This document shows positions 1 through 5,487 of a stretch of 51,271 nucleotides of DNA, in pieces. The position numbers and the translations under genes are program-made. Each line of letters begins with the position of its first letter. Position 1 is the first letter of the stretch. The notes below the pieces were generated by a model, which saw nothing but the letters and a program-made list of their open reading frames with translations, searched no databases and was not told the origin of the DNA. The DNA comes from a virus: the IMG/VR virus record IMGVR_UViG_3300028025_003009, positions 1-51,271 of that record. One strand, written 5' to 3'.

Positions 1-43
1 CAGATATTCATAAACTGGCATTGTATAAATATACTATATATAC

Positions 44-80
44 CTGTCATTGTCAATATGAAAATGCTACAATATATAGT
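44..80 (+). promoter_or_regulatory. Probable promoter giving a leaderless mRNA
   Basis: A -10 box TACAAT at 68-73 sits seven bases before the ATG at 81, so transcription would start on or next to the start codon. CTGTCA at 44-49, with an 18-base spacer, is a moderate -35 match (4 of 6). There is no ribosome binding site ahead of the ATG, which fits a leaderless message. The distance is the same as at 4141 and 12007 on the other strand. Confidence 0.5.
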
Positions 81-725
81 ATGAAATCATTTTACCACTT
101 GCATGTTAGTAGAACAAACGGAAGATTCTTCCACAGGTATATACTAAAGGATATTCTTCAGGCATCAAAATCGGAAGACACAAAGTTCTTGATCCCAGAG
201 GTGGTACCAGAAAGTTGGACACATCATGGGTGGAATAATCTGATATCCGATGACACGTACATAATATGTGCACTAAGGGACCCAGTAGAAGCAATAGTAA
301 GCTACAACCTAGCTTTTAGCGCAATTGTAAATAAAGAGGATTTTTTTAATAGGATTGATTTAGTGACTAATATTCAGTCTAGGAGCTTTATAGAGTGGAA
401 AAATAATAAAGTTGATCCTCACGAAGATGTTGAGCTGAATAAAGACTTAATACTATCAAGACTGAATAGGGTAAACCTTTTAATAGACTCAAAAGATATT
501 AACATAAACACTTACAATAAGATAAAGAGAAAAATTGCTGATGACCTTGGTTTTAGCGATGTTAAATATTTTGATGACCTAGAAGACACGAATCAGTTTA
601 TGTCTTATGGAGTTAAAGAATTTTGTAAGTCTTTAACTGAAGATGAGATAAACAGAATAAAGGAAGTAAACTCTATGGATGTAGAGCTGTACGAGGCTGC
701 TAAGAGCTTGTTCTTCCCCATTTAA
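81..725 (+). CDS. Sulfotransferase-like protein
   Basis: The 214-residue product carries both halves of a PAPS site as known in sulfotransferase families. Residues 8-15 (HVSRTNGR) resemble the 5'-phosphosulfate loop (HIPKTGG type). Residues 66-76 (RDPVEAIVSYN) resemble the 3'-phosphate motif (RDPVERxxSxY). It would transfer sulfate from PAPS to an unknown acceptor. The ATG at 81 was preferred to a TTG 60 bases upstream because the loop begins right after it and a leaderless promoter precedes it. This is the only convincing plus-strand gene; its last 26 bases overlap the convergent DUF2061 gene. The nearby APS-kinase-like gene could supply PAPS. The C-terminal half is not recognisable, so the family assignment rests on the two motifs. 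Confidence 0.6.
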   Translation: MKSFYHLHVSRTNGRFFHRYILKDILQASKSEDTKFLIPEVVPESWTHHGWNNLISDDTYIICALRDPVEAIVSYNLAFSAIVNKEDFFNRIDLVTNIQSRSFIEWKNNKVDPHEDVELNKDLILSRLNRVNLLIDSKDININTYNKIKRKIADDLGFSDVKYFDDLEDTNQFMSYGVKEFCKSLTEDEINRIKEVNSMDVELYEAAKSLFFPI

Positions 726-909
726 TTTTGTTCCATCCACGCTCATGTGCGTAGTAAATAAATACTTTAACTACCGTTTCCCAAAAAGCTATGGCTCCTG
801 AAAGTGTAGCATTTCCTGTTATAACATAAGCAACAACAAATGAAGATAGGGTTCCCCAGATACGATAACTGAGCGCTTTGGCAAAAGATCTGGATTTAGT
901 TACTTGCAT
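700..909 (-). CDS. DUF2061 small membrane protein
   Basis: The 69-residue protein matches the DUF2061 pattern: a basic start (KSRSFAKALSYR), a hydrophobic segment (about 18-40) and the signature ETVVKVFIYYAHERGWNKI at about 44-62. Members are small integral membrane proteins of unknown function, often near sulfur-assimilation genes in bacteria. That is notable here, because the neighbours are an APS-kinase-like and a sulfotransferase-like gene. A GGAAG sequence lies about eight bases before the ATG. The gene overlaps the upstream 45-residue ORF by 14 bases and the convergent sulfotransferase gene by 26 bases. Family assignment is firm; function is unknown. Confidence 0.8.
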   Translation of the reverse strand: MQVTKSRSFAKALSYRIWGTLSSFVVAYVITGNATLSGAIAFWETVVKVFIYYAHERGWNKIKWGRTSS

Positions 910-1033
910 CTTTATCTTCCTTCTTAAACATTGCTGCTACCATTCGGTCTTCAGCATCATTCATTGCTTGTCCTGATTTTTCTAATTGTTTAAATACCCA
1001 ATTGCTTGCGTTTTTCAGTAGCCGATATAGCAT
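896..1033 (-). CDS. Small hypothetical protein (45 aa)
   Basis: A short open frame fills the space between the APS-kinase fusion and DUF2061. It overlaps the former by 44 bases and the latter by 14. The product is charged and helical-looking, with a hydrophobic patch near the start and an acidic/basic C-terminus (FKKEDKDASN). A second ATG 22 codons before the end is preceded by AGGA seven bases upstream, so the true product may be only 22 residues. I do not recognise it. Its position in an otherwise gapless operon is the main support. Confidence 0.4.
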   Translation of the reverse strand: MLYRLLKNASNWVFKQLEKSGQAMNDAEDRMVAAMFKKEDKDASN

Positions 1034-1751
1034 GAATGTCTGCCCCCAAATCTAATTGCTCAATCTTATATCCAACATCACGACCATAGACAATGTTGGT
1101 AATGTTAGGCAGTCTTAGCACTAATGCGCCATCCATAAATTCATCTTTGGCAATATATTCCTTTACCTGATCAAACTTAAGTGGGTCTTTTTCACTTGTA
1201 TTATATGTATTACGAACTCCAAGAAGAACTTGATCTGTTCTCTTTCCCGCCTCTTTATAAAGTGCGTGGTGTCCTTCGTGCCAAGGCTGATATCTTCCAA
1301 GCATCAATGTTGTTGGTGCAGACCAATCATGTAGATTAAAATACTTAATGATTACTGTTGCCTTTTGATTAGCGTCTAGTCTATGGTCTTCAAATGTTGC
1401 ATCAAAAATTTCAGGACGCTCAAACATCTTATTTGTATCTTCGAATCTTCCTTCTTCTATTGTATCCATGAAGATAAGAATATCTGGGTTACCAAATGCT
1501 GAGCGAGTTAATTCTGTGGGACAAACAAAGTCGACTACTACTGGTGCTACTCCTTGCTTGGCAATTAATCTTGCCATCTCTCCCATGCGTCTTGCTTGCT
1601 CTATTCTATCTTCAGCACTAAAGCCTAGATCAGAATTTACTGTTGAACGAACTTCATCTGCATTTAAATGAATTGCATTGATGCGTTCCTTTAATGCTTT
1701 GGCAAGCTCAGTCTTACCAGAGCCTGGTAGACCAATTATTTGAATAATCAT
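990..1751 (-). CDS. APS-kinase-like P-loop domain fused to a nucleotidyltransferase
   Basis: Two domains are visible in 253 residues. The N-terminal one resembles adenylylsulfate kinase (CysC): P-loop GLPGSGKT at 7-14, NADEVR at 30-35, and DLGFSAEDR...RRMGEMA at about 41-60. These correspond to the substrate and lid motifs of that family. From residue 147 there is a nucleotidyltransferase of the NMNAT/cytidylyltransferase fold, with GRYQPWHEGH at 152-161 (the HxGH motif) and ISATEKR near the end (the ISxTxxR motif). Domain order is the reverse of NadR, which has NMNAT first and kinase second. It may make PAPS for the neighbouring sulfotransferase, or a nucleotide cofactor such as NAD. Substrate specificity cannot be read from sequence. 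Confidence 0.75.
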   Translation of the reverse strand: MIIQIIGLPGSGKTELAKALKERINAIHLNADEVRSTVNSDLGFSAEDRIEQARRMGEMARLIAKQGVAPVVVDFVCPTELTRSAFGNPDILIFMDTIEEGRFEDTNKMFERPEIFDATFEDHRLDANQKATVIIKYFNLHDWSAPTTLMLGRYQPWHEGHHALYKEAGKRTDQVLLGVRNTYNTSEKDPLKFDQVKEYIAKDEFMDGALVLRLPNITNIVYGRDVGYKIEQLDLGADIHAISATEKRKQLGI

Positions 1752-1802
1752 TTTAATCTTTCTGTTAAGTGGGCAGTTTTAGGACATACCCAGGTCTCAC
1801 CG

Positions 1803-2219
1803 TTATTTAATTTTTAGAATTTTTGGTTGTTTTTCTTTTGGTAGATTTCTAACCACACGGATATGCAACATACCATCCTTTAGCTCTACACTAGAAACTT
1901 CCATGTATTCACTTAATTCAAAGATTCTTGTGAACTTACGTGCAGCGATTCCCTTATGGACAACTTCTGCATCTGTTACTTCTGTAATTTCACCTGTAAT
2001 CCAAAGACTTCCGTCTTCAATTGATACAGTCAGATCTTCTCTTGTGAATCCAGCAACTGCCAGCGTTAGCTGATAGTTATCTTCGTCTAGCTTTAGCAAA
2101 TCATATGGCGGGAATGCCGTATTGTTTACCTTACTAAGACTATTGAAACGCTCCAACTCTCTGTTGAAGCCAATAAAAAATGGATCCTTGAATAGATCCA
2201 TAGCAAATTGTGTTACCAT
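1803..2219 (-). CDS. Small heat shock protein, Hsp20/alpha-crystallin family
   Basis: The 138-residue protein has an alpha-crystallin domain at about 40-130: YQLTLAVAGFTREDLTVSIEDG, then a GMLHIRVVRNLP strand matching the family's GxLxI block, and a C-terminal PKILKIK containing the I-x-I-type anchor. Such proteins hold unfolding proteins in oligomers; bacterial versions are about 140-160 residues. The ATG at 2219 has a clear AAAAGGAG five bases upstream. The gene has its own strong promoter (2277-2306) and a leader hairpin, so it is probably expressed separately from the nuclease-lysin genes upstream. Hsp20 genes occur in other phages, where a role in virion folding or host stress is suspected. 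Confidence 0.9.
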   Translation of the reverse strand: MVTQFAMDLFKDPFFIGFNRELERFNSLSKVNNTAFPPYDLLKLDEDNYQLTLAVAGFTREDLTVSIEDGSLWITGEITEVTDAEVVHKGIAARKFTRIFELSEYMEVSSVELKDGMLHIRVVRNLPKEKQPKILKIK

Positions 2220-2243
2220 TTTATTCTCCTTTTAAGCAAGTAA

Positions 2244-2274
2244 TATGGTCACCCCCATTTGGCAGGTGACCATA
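2244..2274 (-). promoter_or_regulatory. Leader hairpin or operator upstream of hsp20
   Basis: Inverted repeat TATGGTCACC (2244-2253) and GGTGACCATA (2265-2274), 10 bp with an 11-base loop. Transcription from the adjacent promoter would begin inside or at the edge of the repeat, so it can act as a 5'-end hairpin of the hsp20 mRNA or as a protein-binding dyad. No T-run follows on the minus strand, so it is not a typical terminator. Confidence 0.5.
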
Positions 2275-2276
2275 CT

Positions 2277-2306
2277 ATTATACCATTCGGTTGACTAAGA
2301 CTGCAA
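2277..2306 (-). promoter_or_regulatory. Promoter for hsp20
   Basis: On the minus strand TTGCAG (2306-2301), an 18-base spacer and TATAAT (2282-2277), preceded by TGG, which gives an extended -10. The spacer contains AGTCTTAGTCAA, which also occurs upstream of the extended -10 at 12007-12012. It lies directly after the nuclease stop codon. Confidence 0.65.
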
Positions 2307-2714
2307 CTACTTTTTTGCTTTTGCTCTAGCCTTTGCTAATGCTTCAAAGTCTTTTACTTTGGTGTCTCCAAGATATCCCCAAGCATATCCGTCTTGAATC
2401 ATCTGATCATTAATTGATACTGTTTGATCGTCTATAAATATCCATCCAAGAATTCTTCCGTATTTTTCTGAGGAGTCCATCTTTTCTGTTTTAATTTTTA
2501 CAGACTTGGCATCTTTTAGTTTATACTTCAAGTACTCTTTAGCTTCAAGCCCAAGCTTTTTTTCCGCCAGATCTTTTGTTCTTGATTCTGGTGTGTCTAT
2601 CCCAGCAAGTCTTACCCTAGATGCAAATAAAATATCAAAGCCTAGATCGATGAGGACATCAATAGTATCCCCATCGACTACACCCTCTACTTTTCTTACG
2701 TAGTACTCGTACAC
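2307..2714 (-). CDS. Thermonuclease-like (SNase) endonuclease
   Basis: A compact staphylococcal-nuclease fold protein of 135 residues. The family signature is complete: VDGDTIDVLIDLG, VRLAGIDTPESR (the Arg and Glu of the active site), a Lys-rich helix, and SEKYGRILGWIF containing the second catalytic Arg. These enzymes cut DNA and RNA using calcium. No signal peptide is visible, so it probably acts in the cytoplasm, for example on host nucleic acid. The start is GTG at 2714, overlapping the lysin stop as TAGTG, so translation is probably coupled to the lysin gene. Confidence 0.85.
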   Translation of the reverse strand: MYEYYVRKVEGVVDGDTIDVLIDLGFDILFASRVRLAGIDTPESRTKDLAEKKLGLEAKEYLKYKLKDAKSVKIKTEKMDSSEKYGRILGWIFIDDQTVSINDQMIQDGYAWGYLGDTKVKDFEALAKARAKAKK

Positions 2715-3325
2715 TACTTAATCTTCTTTGGTGCTACTTTTTTTGCCGCTGGCTTTGCTTGTGCAGCCTTCTTAACTGGTGCTGGTGCTAGTTTATTTAA
2801 AAGTGGAGCATCTTCTTCCCCAGCATAAACTGGACGGCCCCAACCTACAACAGCATTTAGTAGCTTCTTCTTGTTATCCTTGACATATGCACGAGTCTTC
2901 TCAACACACATTCCGCCGTTACGCTGATCTCCTTTTGCGGTTCCTGAAGTATTTCCTTCGATAACCTGAATTGTTCCATCGCCATTGTTCTTGATGCACA
3001 ATCCAACATGCGAAATGCGATTTACACCATCATCTGGGAAATCAAAATAAATCCAATCTCCAGCCTGTGGGTCATCATTACGTGCATCTGACCAGCGGCC
3101 TTCCTTCTTAAATTGATCTGACGCTGCTACAGTCGATGCTGACTTTGGGAACTTTGCGACCCCCGCAGTATATGCACACCAAGAAACGAACGATTGGCAC
3201 CATGGTTGGAAATTAACTTTCATCCATGCACCATACTTTGTTTCGTTATCTTTTGGACCTTCAATTGTTCCAATTTCTTTTTTTGCAACCTCGATGATTG
3301 CCTCTAAACTTCCTTTTGTTGCCAT
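2714..3325 (-). CDS. CHAP-domain endolysin
   Basis: The 203-residue protein has a CHAP/NlpC-P60-type peptidase domain: the nucleophile region WCQSFVSWCAYTAGV at about 42-56, the catalytic His in ISHVGLCIK, and the polar third residue in VIEGNTSG. Such enzymes cut peptide bonds or amide links in peptidoglycan. The tail after about residue 170 is rich in Lys, Ala and Pro (KKAAQAKPAAKKVAPKK); it may bind the wall or be a linker, and no recognisable wall-binding domain follows. There is no signal peptide, so export would need a holin, and none was identified. AGGGGAAC precedes the ATG. The nuclease gene downstream is coupled to it. Confidence 0.85.
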   Translation of the reverse strand: MATKGSLEAIIEVAKKEIGTIEGPKDNETKYGAWMKVNFQPWCQSFVSWCAYTAGVAKFPKSASTVAASDQFKKEGRWSDARNDDPQAGDWIYFDFPDDGVNRISHVGLCIKNNGDGTIQVIEGNTSGTAKGDQRNGGMCVEKTRAYVKDNKKKLLNAVVGWGRPVYAGEEDAPLLNKLAPAPVKKAAQAKPAAKKVAPKKIK

Positions 3326-3366
3326 TTTGTTCCCCTATCTTGTTGTTAAGTTGCTAATACTATCCT

Positions 3367-3375
3367 AGTATACCA
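3367..3375 (-). promoter_or_regulatory. Possible extended -10 promoter for the endolysin
   Basis: TGGTATACT on the minus strand in the 55-base gap between the SGNH gene and the lysin. TATACT preceded by TGG fits an extended -10; no convincing -35 is seen. It would give a leader of about 35 bases containing the AGGGGA ribosome site. Confidence 0.3.
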
Positions 3376-3380
3376 AAAAA

Positions 3381-4133
3381 TTATTTAACGTTGCTGTATA
3401 TGTGCTCAAGTATTTGAGTATAGTATTGTGGCTTTAGGTGATCATTTAAGAAATAGGTTATAGGGGTTTTGGGCTGCATCCATGGCTCTATCATGTCGGT
3501 ACCAAGTATATCGGATATGCTTACTGGCTTATCCAACCCTCTTTCTAAGCATTGCTTACGCAGCTCTGAAACAAATTTGAGCTGAAATTCGTGCCTATCT
3601 TCAAACTCTATCGCTGGGTCCGTGTGGTTGAATCTGAACCTGCTGGTAACTATGCATATGAACTGAGGCATCGGCTCAATAAATATAACCCTAGCCTTAT
3701 TAAATTTACTTGTAGCGTTATCTATGTAGGTCCTTACTACATTCTCTACGTCTACATAGTTATTTAGACCAGTTTGTGGTAGCCAATTCCTTACATCAAT
3801 ATATCCAAACCATGGCATGATTATTCTGCCTTCTTCATTCCAATCGCTTAACATTTCTTTTTGAGTTCCGCTTGCAAAATTTTCAAAATCAAAATGTAAT
3901 GCAGATCTTCCTGGGTGGCAAGATATATAAAAATTCAATGACTTATTTTTATATGTTACAAGTGAGTCTTCCATCCATACATTGTTACCAAGCTTATCTA
4001 TATATTTTGTTCGGTATTGATGGTCAGAGTCTTGTGTCGTGTCGTCTGACGAATTTTTTTGTAAAAAATTACCTAATCCAAAAGATAGCTTTGCTGAATG
4101 AGAATCCCCAATTATTAATATTTTTCTAGTCAT
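3381..4133 (-). CDS. SGNH/GDSL-hydrolase-like protein
   Basis: The 250-residue product starts with KILIIGDSHSAKLSFGLG, an SGNH block I with GDSH in place of GDSL, the Ser being the likely nucleophile. Near the end is FLNDHLKPQYY, where Asp and His spaced DxxH resemble block V (here D-H-L). Families of this fold act as esterases, acyltransferases or deacetylases on glycans and lipids. It is distinct from the two longer related proteins at 6891-8719. No ribosome site is evident, but TAGAAT lies seven bases before the ATG, consistent with a leaderless message. It is flanked by tRNA-Lys and the lysin. The substrate is unknown. Confidence 0.6.
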   Translation of the reverse strand: MTRKILIIGDSHSAKLSFGLGNFLQKNSSDDTTQDSDHQYRTKYIDKLGNNVWMEDSLVTYKNKSLNFYISCHPGRSALHFDFENFASGTQKEMLSDWNEEGRIIMPWFGYIDVRNWLPQTGLNNYVDVENVVRTYIDNATSKFNKARVIFIEPMPQFICIVTSRFRFNHTDPAIEFEDRHEFQLKFVSELRKQCLERGLDKPVSISDILGTDMIEPWMQPKTPITYFLNDHLKPQYYTQILEHIYSNVK

Positions 4134-4140
4134 AACTTAT

Positions 4141-4146
4141 ATTCTA
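4141..4146 (-). promoter_or_regulatory. Possible -10 box for a leaderless SGNH mRNA
   Basis: TAGAAT on the minus strand, seven bases before the ATG at 4133. A -35 would lie inside tRNA-Lys and none is clear there. The spacing equals that of the TerS-like gene promoter. Confidence 0.3.
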
Positions 4147-4153
4147 TCATATG

Positions 4154-4226
4154 TGTCCCCAGATGGTATCGAACCATCGACCCGCAGATTAAAAGTCTGC
4201 TGCTCTACCAGCTGAGCTATAGGAAC
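4154..4226 (-). tRNA. tRNA-Lys (anticodon TTT)
   Basis: A complete cloverleaf of 73 bases. The acceptor arms GTTCCTA and TGGGGAC pair with two G-U pairs. The anticodon stem GCAGA/TCTGC surrounds the loop CTTTTAA (anticodon TTT). The T arm is GATGG-TTCGATA-CCATC, and the discriminator base is A. CCA is not encoded. It would read AAA/AAG, and Lys codons here are mostly AAA or AAG in AT-rich genes. Confidence 0.93.
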
Positions 4227-4262
4227 TTTTGGGCAGTTTAGCCTCATGCCAAGGAGATTTTT

Positions 4263-4775
4263 TTATGCGCTAAGTATTTTTGCTATAGCATTAATTGTTG
4301 CTGCAATTCTTCCGATATCACGCAACTGCTCATATGTATAGCCTTCGTTTCTAAGGACATCAAAATGTCCAGATACGCAGTAATCACACTTTCCAATGAT
4401 AGACGCTGCTAAGGAATATGATTCAAACTTTGCCTTAGTTGTTCCACCATGAGAACCCATTATATTCATTCTGAGCTGACCATTGATTCTCTTAAACTCT
4501 TCATCGTGCGACTTTCTTGAATATGGGTACCACACATTGTTCTGTGCCATAATTGCACCAGCGCCAAGTGCTGCATCTCTTTCTACGTCATTTGTTGAGT
4601 ATCCTACAAGAAATGCAAGCAGCTTAGAGTTACCAGTTGCAAATGCAGAAGCAATTGATAAATACAATGCGTAGTCAGGATCAATCTCTGATCTATTTAC
4701 TACTGCATCAAGATTTAGCTTAATGTCTTTTGCATACTCAGGAATTGATTCTTTTAGTTGATCTACCCATGTCAT
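4263..4775 (-). CDS. ahpD: AhpD-like alkylhydroperoxidase (thiol reductant of AhpC)
   Basis: The 170-residue protein has the AhpD/carboxymuconolactone-decarboxylase-type active site: E118, C130, C133 and H137 in GKCDYCVSGHFD. These are the same residue numbers as known for Mycobacterium tuberculosis AhpD; the family's His132 is Tyr here. AhpD passes electrons from lipoyl-dependent dehydrogenases to AhpC. The start at 4775 was chosen because ATG overlaps the AhpC stop as ATGA and GGAGG lies upstream; a longer frame to 4811 would run into ahpC. Translational coupling to AhpC and adjacency support a working pair. This is an unusual cargo for a phage. Confidence 0.88.
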   Translation of the reverse strand: MTWVDQLKESIPEYAKDIKLNLDAVVNRSEIDPDYALYLSIASAFATGNSKLLAFLVGYSTNDVERDAALGAGAIMAQNNVWYPYSRKSHDEEFKRINGQLRMNIMGSHGGTTKAKFESYSLAASIIGKCDYCVSGHFDVLRNEGYTYEQLRDIGRIAATINAIAKILSA

Positions 4776-5308
4776 AGAGTTTCTCCTCCAAGAGGTCTGT
4801 TGCAAGCACAAAGCTCACCAGTCTGCAGTGCGTCAAGTACTCGAAGAGCTTCGTCTGCGTTTCTTCCGACATCCAAGTTGTTGCATGTAACATGCTGGAT
4901 AATGTTGTCTGGATCTACAATAAATGTTGCACGATAAGCAACACCAGATGGGTGATGCACTCCAAGATCATTTGCAAGCTGATGAGCTGTATCTGCGAAT
5001 GACCATGAGTTTGTCTTCTTTAGATCTTCGTGTGCATTTCTCCAAGCAATCTTGCAGAATTCGTTGTCTACCGAACCAGTCATAAGAACGGTGTCTCTAT
5101 CGTTAAAGTCATTTACTAATGCATCATAAGCAACAATTTCTGTTGGGCATACAAAAGTAAAGTCTTTTGGATAAAAAGCAATAATCTTCCATTTGCCTGG
5201 AAAAGAGTCTTGCGTAATTGTTTCAAAAGAACTGTCCTCGTAAGACAGTGCTCCAGGTTTAACTCCAGTAACGGCAAAATTACCGAGCTTATCTCCTACA
5301 GTTTTCAT
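4772..5308 (-). CDS. ahpC: AhpC-type peroxiredoxin
   Basis: A typical 2-Cys peroxiredoxin of 178 residues. The peroxidatic Cys is C54 in PKDFTFVCPTE. The C-terminal ELCACNRP carries C167 and C169, the three-cysteine arrangement of mycobacterial AhpC (C61, C174, C176), with the same spacing of 113 and 115. It reduces hydrogen, alkyl and peroxynitrite peroxides. The start at 5308 follows TAAGGAGAAA; the frame runs on upstream through tRNA-Arg, which is not coding. It is followed directly by ahpD (ATGA overlap) and preceded by two tRNA genes, so the mRNA may be released by tRNA processing. It was probably acquired from an actinobacterial host. Confidence 0.93.
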   Translation of the reverse strand: MKTVGDKLGNFAVTGVKPGALSYEDSSFETITQDSFPGKWKIIAFYPKDFTFVCPTEIVAYDALVNDFNDRDTVLMTGSVDNEFCKIAWRNAHEDLKKTNSWSFADTAHQLANDLGVHHPSGVAYRATFIVDPDNIIQHVTCNNLDVGRNADEALRVLDALQTGELCACNRPLGGETL

Positions 5309-5340
5309 TTTTCTCCTTATATATAAGTGGGAAAATCCCG

Positions 5341-5412
5341 CACCCCTGGCTGGAATCGAACCAGCGACCAACAGATTAGAAGTCTGTTGCTCTTCCGCTG
5401 AGCTACAGAGGT
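5341..5412 (-). tRNA. tRNA-Arg (anticodon TCT)
   Basis: A cloverleaf of 72 bases: acceptor ACCTCTG/CAGGGGT with one T-G pair, anticodon stem ACAGA/TCTGT around CTTCTAA (anticodon TCT), T arm GCTGG-TTCGATT-CCAGC, discriminator G. No encoded CCA. It reads AGA/AGG, which are frequent in this AT-rich phage and usually rare in actinobacterial hosts. It is one base away from tRNA-Met. Confidence 0.92.
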
Positions 5413-5413
5413 G

Positions 5414-5487
5414 TGTGCCAGGTAGGACTTGAACCTACGATTACCGAATTATGAGTTCGGGGCTTTAACCAACTAAGCTACTGGCAC
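5414..5487 (-). tRNA. tRNA-Met (anticodon CAT), elongator type
   Basis: A cloverleaf of 74 bases: perfect acceptor pairing GTGCCAG/CTGGCAC, anticodon stem CCGAA/TTCGG around CTCATAA, T arm GTAGG-TTCAAGT-CCTAC, discriminator A. The G1-C72 pair argues against initiator tRNA. A tRNA-Ile with lysidine-modified CAT cannot be excluded. Its 5' part overlaps the last 23 bases of the carbamoyltransferase gene, whose stop codon lies in the D loop. Confidence 0.9.

Noticed and set aside
1752-1802. Reading frame of about 20 codons ending in ATGA on the nucleotidyltransferase-fusion start
   Set aside because: Looks coding-like (ETWVCPKTAHLTERLK) but has no ATG, GTG or TTG; a start could not be supported.
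5309-5371. Upstream extension of ahpC into tRNA-Arg
   Set aside because: The extension reads through tRNA sequence; the start at 5308 has its own ribosome site and matches AhpC length.
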